Origin: an uncultured Monoglobus sp. | GTDB taxonomy: Bacteria > Bacillota > Clostridia > Monoglobales > Monoglobaceae | Reading direction: 5' to 3' | DNA: 64,000 nucleotides | Assembly (NCBI GenBank): GCA_947624305.1 | Contig: CANQKC010000003.1 | Location: 56,401 to 120,400 of the forward strand | In this document: in pieces, positions 57,701-64,000 of the stretch | Position numbering within the stretch: the stretch's first letter is position 1 | How the letters are laid out: every line of letters starts with the position of its first letter | Made by a program: the position numbers and the translations under genes | Notes under the pieces: model-generated | Seen by the model: the letters and a program-made list of their open reading frames with translations, nothing else | Told to the model about the DNA's origin: nothing | Database searches by the model: none

Positions 57701-60700
57701 GTCACGCCTCGCAGAGGCGTGTGAGTTGAAATCTTGAAATGCTCCGAGACGTGGCACGGCGATATAGTCACGCCTCGCAGAGGCGTGTGAGTTGAAATTG
57801 AACTTGAGGCCAAAACACCCGATGAGGATTTCAGTCACGCCTCGCAGAGGCGTGTGAGTTGAAATGCCTCTGATAATTGGATTGTTCGGGTCAAATGTAG
57901 TCACGCCTCGCAGAGGCGTGTGAGTTGAAATGTAGTTGTATAATTTCCGACTGAAACAGCAATCAGTCACGCCTCGCAGAGGCGTGTGAGTTGAAATAGG
58001 ATTTCGGCACATCACAATCGGCCGCATTTTGTCACGCCTCGCAGAGGCGTGTGAGTTGAAATGACGAATACGGTCATTGCGCAACAGGAGCGCTACATGT
58101 CACGCCTCGCAGAGGCGTGTGAGTTGAAATGTGCGTTTCATGCGCAGCTTTGAGCACGTCTAAATCGTCACGCCTCGCAGAGGCGTGTGAGTTGAAATTC
58201 TTTCAATTTCGTTTTTTGCCGAATACGGGCATGTCACGCCTCGCAGAGGCGTGTGAGTTGAAATTCGCAATGGCAGATCGACGCGCACGGATATTGGCGC
58301 GTCACGCCTCGCAGAGGCGTGTGAGTTGAAATGGCCGAGGCCACCGAGAAAAAAAGGACGATTTTCGTCACGCCTCGCAGAGGCGTGTGAGTTGAAATCG
58401 GGGTTTCCTCCGTCGGGGTTTTAAGTGCTTTTTCGTCACGCCTCGCAGAGGCGTGTGAGTTGAAATTGTTGTCGTAGCTGTTGTTTACGCCCACATAGTG
58501 TCACGCCTCGCAGAGGCGTGTGAGTTGAAATTACGCGAACGGCGAGGACATAACCAAAATGGCGGGTCACGCCTCGCAGAGGCGTGTGAGTTGAAATATG
58601 AATATCCTCGCCGATCTCTTTGATCACCTCATGTCACGCCTCGCAGAGGCGTGTGAGTTGAAATGAGAAAAAAGTGCAGGAGCTTGAAAGCAGATTGAGT
58701 CACGCCTCGCAGAGGCGTGTGAGTTGAAATTATCAAACGTCACCATGCCGCGATCTGCCCGTTCGTCACGCCTCGCAGAGGCGTGTGAGTTGAAATAAAG
58801 AAACGCTCGGTATCTTCGAGGGTGAAACCGTCACGCCTCGCAGAGGCGTGTGAGTTGAAATCCGGTTGGCATTGGAGCGCGCTGCATAGTTTGTCAGTCA
58901 CGCCTCGCAGAGGCGTGTGAGTTGAAATGTGACACCTATCTTTACGTTGTGAAAAGAGTCAAGTCACGCCTCGCAGAGGCGTGTGAGTTGAAATCCGCTT
59001 TATTGAAGTAAATATCATCGCCGGGACCTGTCACGCCTCGCAGAGGCGTGTGAGTTGAAATAGTGGTGTGTCAATACTTTTTTTAAAAAATCTGCAGTCA
59101 CGCCTCGCAGAGGCGTGTGAGTTGAAATTCGGGATAAGGATTTCCCGTCTTATACGGCAGGTCACGCCTCGCAGAGGCGTGTGAGTTGAAATGATGCGAT
59201 GGCGGGCGAACTGCAATCACCGTTTGTCACGCCTCGCAGAGGCGTGTGAGTTGAAATCGTCCTCAACGCCTACGTTCAGCGAACGGAATACGTCACGCCT
59301 CGCAGAGGCGTGTGAGTTGAAATTAAGCGTGTATTTGTAGACCACGTCGCCGTTTTCGTCACGCCTCGCAGAGGCGTGTGAGTTGAAATAATTTTAACGA
59401 CGAGGGGCAGGACAGAGGCTACGTCACGCCTCGCAGAGGCGTGTGAGTTGAAATTTTGAAAAACTGCGGAGCATTTTTTGTACAGGAGGTCACGCCTCGC
59501 AGAGGCGTGTGAGTTGAAATATCAATGGCGTTCGAAATTGTTATCGCAGTCATTGTTACAAGTCACGCCTCGCAGAGGCGTGTGAGTTGAAATTCTCCTG
59601 ATTTGTGGGCGCGGAACAGCGGCTATCGTCACGCCTCGCAGAGGCGTGTGAGTTGAAATAATGCCCATATCGGCAAACTTGGCGCCCGTCTCGTCACGCC
59701 TCGCAGAGGCGTGTGAGTTGAAATGAGATGGGCACGGCAACAAATAACGTGCAAGGTGTCACGCCTCGCAGAGGCGTGTGAGTTGAAATTTTGGAAATCT
59801 TACCCGTATGATACAACGGTTTGCCGGTCACGCCTCGCAGAGGCGTGTGAGTTGAAATTGGACACGCTACACAGCGGTTGGTACGCCGGTAGGTCACGCC
59901 TCGCAGAGGCGTGTGAGTTGAAATGCGGAAGGTAATGTCGGTGATGTCACGGTCAATGGTCACGCCTCGCAGAGGCGTGTGAGTTGAAATATCGCAAACC
60001 CTATTCCTCTGCTAAGCGTTTTTGTCACGCCTCGCAGAGGCGTGTGAGTTGAAATGCTAAGATTATAGAGATAGGCGAGAGGCATAACGCGTCACGCCTC
60101 GCAGAGGCGTGTGAGTTGAAATATTGAGGAACGCTATACTCAGCAAGCCATGTATGCGTCACGCCTCGCAGAGGCGTGTGAGTTGAAATAATACTGTCAG
60201 CCAATTCCGACACATCGCCAACCGTCACGCCTCGCAGAGGCGTGTGAGTTGAAATTCCAGATCTGCGGGCTTCGCGATCCAGCAGACAAGTCACGCCTCG
60301 CAGAGGCGTGTGAGTTGAAATTTGTGTTTAGAACAATACTTCTCGTTGTGTTCAACGTCACGCCTCGCAGAGGCGTGTGAGTTGAAATTGTTTTCCACCA
60401 CGCAACGAATCGGAAAAATGGAGTCACGCCTCGCAGAGGCGTGTGAGTTGAAATGGGTTTACCTTTTCTATCATGCTATAACACCTCGTGTCACGCCTCG
60501 CAGAGGCGTGTGAGTTGAAATTGATCGGATTTGCGTATGTGCCCGCCGCGGGTGGTCACGCCTCGCAGAGGCGTGTGAGTTGAAATGTTTGAATATCGCC
60601 CGATGATACGTTCCACGATGTGTCACGCCTCGCAGAGGCGTGTGAGTTGAAATTCGGCCGCGCGGGAAACGCTTTGCCATTTGCGGGAGTCACGCCTCGC

Positions 60701-60921
60701 AGAGGCGTGTGAGTTGAAATGCTATATCAAACAACTCGGTGTATTTGGGGTTGTCAGTCACGCCTCGCAGAGGCGTGTGAGTTGAAATTCTGCACCGTTA
60801 AAGCAGGATAAAATCGCCTCGCGTCACGCCTCGCAGAGGCGTGTGAGTTGAAATTTTGTCAGGCGTGAGAAACGGGCATACTTCCATGTGTCACGCCTCG
60901 CAGAGGCGTGTGAGTTTTAAT
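54783..60921 (+). CRISPR. Type I-C CRISPR array, 93 repeats / 92 spacers
   Basis: 32-nt repeat GTCACGCCTCGCAGAGGCGTGTGAGTTGAAAT, near-invariant; I counted 93 copies; spacers 32-41 nt (mostly 33-36); last repeat (60890-60921) degenerate at its 3' end (GAGTTTTAAT). Confidence 0.99.
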
Positions 60922-60945
60922 AATAAAAATTAAGGAGAATGATTT

Positions 60946-61122
60946 ATGGCTACGATAACCAAGGATGAATTTAAAGTGATAGAGCAAAAAGCTCTTAATC
61001 CGAACGAAAAAGTTTTTTGCCCACGGTGCGGCAAAGAACTGATATATGATTTTGTCGGAAATTCGTATGAAGTAAAATGCCCGACAAAGGACTGCATAAA
61101 TGTCATATCACGAGGGTTATAA
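60946..61122 (+). CDS. 58-aa zinc-ribbon small protein immediately after the array
   Basis: MATITKDEFKVIEQKALNPNEKVFCPRCGKELIYDFVGNSYEVKCPTKDCINVISRGL; SD TAAGGAG; absent from ORF track because <60 aa. Confidence 0.7.
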   Translation: MATITKDEFKVIEQKALNPNEKVFCPRCGKELIYDFVGNSYEVKCPTKDCINVISRGL

Positions 61123-61133
61123 TATTTACATGG

Positions 61134-61370
61134 GTGATTGACATAGATAAAGATTTTAGAGCGATTTACAAAATACTTAAATATCTCAAATCAGCTATGG
61201 ATTATGACGAAACGGATATTGAGCAAATATCAAGCAAAGTGCTTGGAATAAGCGAAAACCGCTGGTTTAGCAGAATGGAAATGCTTGCAAACAATGGCTA
61301 GATTGAAGAAAACGAGGTAAAGCGCGGCGCACAAGACGACAGAATTTACATATATGTAATATTCACATAA
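61134..61370 (+). pseudogene. YjcQ-like protein interrupted by in-frame stop
   Basis: VIDIDKDFRAIYKILKYLKSAMDYDETDIEQISSKVLGISENRWFSRMEMLANNG*IEENEVKRGAQDDRIYIYVIFT*; TAG at 61299-61301. Confidence 0.6.
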
Positions 61371-61659
61371 CTTTGAAAGGTTAATATTTTTAGCTGAAAA
61401 TACCTGGATGAAAAACGCTGCCGATTATTATTTTATATAATTTAATATTATTTTCTTTAACTAAATCAAAGGTTTTGTTATACTTAATCATCTTACCAAC
61501 TTTCTGATATTAGATATTATATTGATCTATTTTGTTAATGTATTTCATCAATTCAAAAATCTTTTTTTGTGCAATTTTTCTTGACACATCCCTTTTTTCA
61601 TGTTATTCTGGATTTGCATGGTCGAGAGGCCCGAGCAAAACGGAAAGGAGGCAACGGGA

Positions 61660-61782
61660 ATGGCCGCCAAAAGAAAAAGCAACCGCAAGCACACACCCGC
61701 TGCGCACGAAAAACTGTTGCTTGCAGTTGCAATCATAAACGTCGTTTATTATGGTAACACATTTCCCGTAAAAAGTCAATGA
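61660..61782 (+). CDS. Possible 40-aa small hydrophobic peptide
   Basis: SD AAAGGAGG then MAAKRKSNRKHTPAAHEKLLLAVAIINVVYYGNTFPVKSQ. Confidence 0.35.
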   Translation: MAAKRKSNRKHTPAAHEKLLLAVAIINVVYYGNTFPVKSQ

Positions 61783-61857
61783 TTTTTTTACACATACTAC
61801 AAATTATTTTAAACGTGACGATAATAATTTTGATTTTGAGAAATGGCAAAAAATGAT

Positions 61858-61948
61858 TTACTCTTTATCTCCGCTGTCTTCGGGCGGCACATACTCCATC
61901 AGGTCGCCCGGTTGACAGTCAAGCGTCTCGGAAATTATAAAAAGGGTT
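61858..61948 (-). pseudogene. C-terminal remnant of an XRE regulator
   Basis: LFIISETLDCQPGDLMEYVPPEDSGDKE* resembles the ...ALDCQPGDLMEYVPDE end of HTH_26/YozG-type regulators; no HTH N-terminus present. Confidence 0.55.
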
Positions 61949-61984
61949 GAAAATAAGGATTTAATGCCTTTTCGATTTCGTGAA

Positions 61985-62455
61985 TTAAAAAATCTCTTCC
62001 ACTTCCGCGATATACATTCTGTGCGGCGGCTCGGCCGCATACGTGCTTGCGACAACCTCCGGCGGCATATTCGAGGTGTCGAGGTCTTGGTGATATATCT
62101 TTTTGCATACAAACGTCGTGTGCGCCTCGTTGAACGCCACGCCGTTGTTTACCGCCTTCGGAGTGATTTTCGTAAGCGCGAGCTTGTCGCCGTCTCTGCC
62201 GGATTTCGTGCCGAGCGTTAGCAAGTCCGCGCGGTATTCCTCCGGGAAAAAGCTCAATGTAAACCGGTCGTTATTTTCGATAAACCCGTATGTGTAACGA
62301 ATAGGCTTAACGTAAACCGTAACAACAGGCTTGCCCCAAAGTGTGCCCATGCCGCCCCAGCTTATCGTCATGGTGTTGAAGTTATCAATGCTTCCCGCCG
62401 TCAAAAGCGCCCATTCCTTGTCGAACGTACCGAATATATCTGTTTTGAAATTCAT
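61985..62455 (-). CDS. Flavin reductase-like domain protein
   Basis: FGTFDKEWALLTAGSIDNFNTMTISWGGMGTLWGKPVVTVYVKPIRYTYGFIENNDRFTLSFF. Confidence 0.88.
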   Translation of the reverse strand: MNFKTDIFGTFDKEWALLTAGSIDNFNTMTISWGGMGTLWGKPVVTVYVKPIRYTYGFIENNDRFTLSFFPEEYRADLLTLGTKSGRDGDKLALTKITPKAVNNGVAFNEAHTTFVCKKIYHQDLDTSNMPPEVVASTYAAEPPHRMYIAEVEEIF

Positions 62456-62530
62456 CGTAGTTCCCCTTTCATATTTAAGATTTATAATCTACATCGCGAG
62501 AATAATCGTCTCCGCAGTAATCAGCACAGC

Positions 62531-62968
62531 TCAAATGCCTAACACTTTTTCCATACGAACGCATCGGAATGTTTCGCCTTCTATAAAAGGTTCGCCGCAT
62601 TCTTTATAACCGATCAATCGATAAAATGGCACCTTATTATCCCGGCTTTCAAGAATTGCTCTTTGATACCCCAATTCCAGTGCCCACTGCTCACATTCTT
62701 GTATAACTCTTGTTCCGATTCCCCGATGTCTGTATTCCGGCAGAACAACCACTCTGCCAATCATAATACTTTTGCTGTCAAGCCGGTACATCCGCGCGGT
62801 TGCTATCGGAAAATCATTATCAAGAATGACTATATATTTCGTTTCCGGAGCATCGTGTTCATCAAACTCCTGCCGAAGTGTTATATGGTGCTTCTTTGCC
62901 ATTGCCTGTATTCTGACGTAATATGCCCCGGCCCGCTGCCACTCTTCTGCCGCTCTGATAATTTCCAT
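62531..62968 (-). CDS. GNAT family N-acetyltransferase
   Basis: IGRVVVLPEYRHRGIGTRVIQECEQWALELGYQRAILESRDNKVPFYRLIGYKECGEPF. Confidence 0.92.
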   Translation of the reverse strand: MEIIRAAEEWQRAGAYYVRIQAMAKKHHITLRQEFDEHDAPETKYIVILDNDFPIATARMYRLDSKSIMIGRVVVLPEYRHRGIGTRVIQECEQWALELGYQRAILESRDNKVPFYRLIGYKECGEPFIEGETFRCVRMEKVLGI

Positions 62969-63325
62969 TGGTATCACCTTCTTAGCTTTCAGAAGTATCT
63001 GCCGTTGATTTACAGTTCGCATACTCCCGATTTGTTTACCTCTGCGTTTTGATATACCGCATAGATCTTGCGGCTCCGATTTTCCTGATCGAGCCCCTTT
63101 TGACCAATGCTCCCGGTACCGCTTTCGCTCTCAGTTTCTGCATATGATTTTAGCATTTTATATGCATAAAGTCAAGCGACAGTCGCTGTTTCTGCATATA
63201 CTTTATGTATATCACATGCAGAAATCTTAGATCTTGTATTTCTTAAATTATCTCAACCGCAATAAAATTTCAATAATTATTTTACTTTTTTCATCGGTTC
63301 TGCTTAAGGATTAACAAAGTCGGGT

Positions 63326-63634
63326 TTGCCGTATCCCGGCAAGCTCGACTTGATAATATATGTTGATCCGCAAATATTAAATATATTCAAGCTGCCGCGC
63401 AACTTCGTTCTCACAGCTCCGCATGGCGAGAATTGTATCCCAAAGCTTGATATGCCGGAAATGAAAGAGATATTGCGCTTGCTTCGATATAACGGCAACA
63501 ACATAAATCAAATTGCGAAGCGGCTGAACGCAGATGAGGGCATTTATATCTCAGATATATCGGACATCAAGGGAAAGCAGGCGGAAATCTTGAAGCTAAT
63601 CAGAGGTATTTATTTGAAGCTGTTAAAGCTGTAA
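63326..63634 (+). pseudogene. MobC-like mobilisation protein C-terminal fragment
   Basis: MKEILRLLRYNGNNINQIAKRLNADEGIYISDISDIKGKQAEILKLI matches the MobC LRxxGNNINQIA pattern; no relaxase in window. Confidence 0.6.
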
Positions 63635-64000
63635 ATGGGAGGCATTGCGCCTCCCTTATTTCTTTATCAAACCTTTGACAATAGCCGATATATTTTCCAA
63701 CTGCTCATTGTCAAGCTGCTTTAAATCGTTAATAAGTGATTTTAATTTTTCGGGATTTTAAGATGAAGGCATTATAAAAGCCGCCGATTTTCGATAGATG
63801 AAATGAGCGGATTAATATCTAAAATTCTCGCAAAACTACAATGTTTTGCGAGAGATAAAATTCATAGAATTATTTAATATTTTATCACATTTCAACAAAA
63901 AAGCAATACCTTTTGGCAATTTTGCCACGCAAAACGCATGAAGATCAATCTCAAGAAAGCTACATAACATTATGTGGAATTAAAGCGCGAGCAGTTCTTT

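Noticed and set aside
54767-60680. Many ORFs across the array encoding repeated SRLAEACELK or STHTPLRGVT/FNSHASARRD motifs
   Set aside because: These are frame translations of the CRISPR repeat (forward and reverse); not proteins.

Overview
This 64 kb window looks like a chromosomal segment of a Gram-positive Clostridia-type bacterium (str-operon genes, SpoVE/RodA-type and PBP genes, SLH/cohesin/dockerin surface proteins, Shine-Dalgarno-rich starts). Positions 1-43.5 kb are mostly housekeeping: typA, ispE, pbp/ftsW/FHA, a dockerin + cohesin-SLH pair, apbE, an LCP protein, nadE, mtaB, recQ, ppx/gppA, tuf, fusA, rpsG, rpsL, a 1.8 kb-codon surface protein, and pdxR/pdxS/pdxT. Positions 43.5-64 kb are accessory: a truncated HigB toxin with intact antitoxin, an ART/DarT-like orphan, and a complete type I-C CRISPR-Cas locus (cas3-cas5c-cas8c[internal cas11c]-cas7c-cas4-cas1-cas2). 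A CRISPR array of 93 repeats and 92 spacers follows (54783-60921), then decayed mobile-type genes. The most interesting signal is just upstream of cas3 (46800-46940). A consensus promoter (TTGACA-N17-TATAAT) precedes two degenerate copies of the array repeat. The copies flank a 21-nt AT-rich pseudo-spacer, and the second copy also looks like an intrinsic terminator. The first 10 nt of the pseudo-spacer match a site directly beside the -35 box of the predicted cas3 promoter. This resembles a crRNA-like Cas-regulating RNA (CreR/CreA-like). Other notable signals are a spacer resembling the host's own dispersed REP-like repeats, a duplicated spacer, and two spacers from overlapping protospacers. 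All calls were made by reading the sequence and the supplied ORF track; no searches were run.
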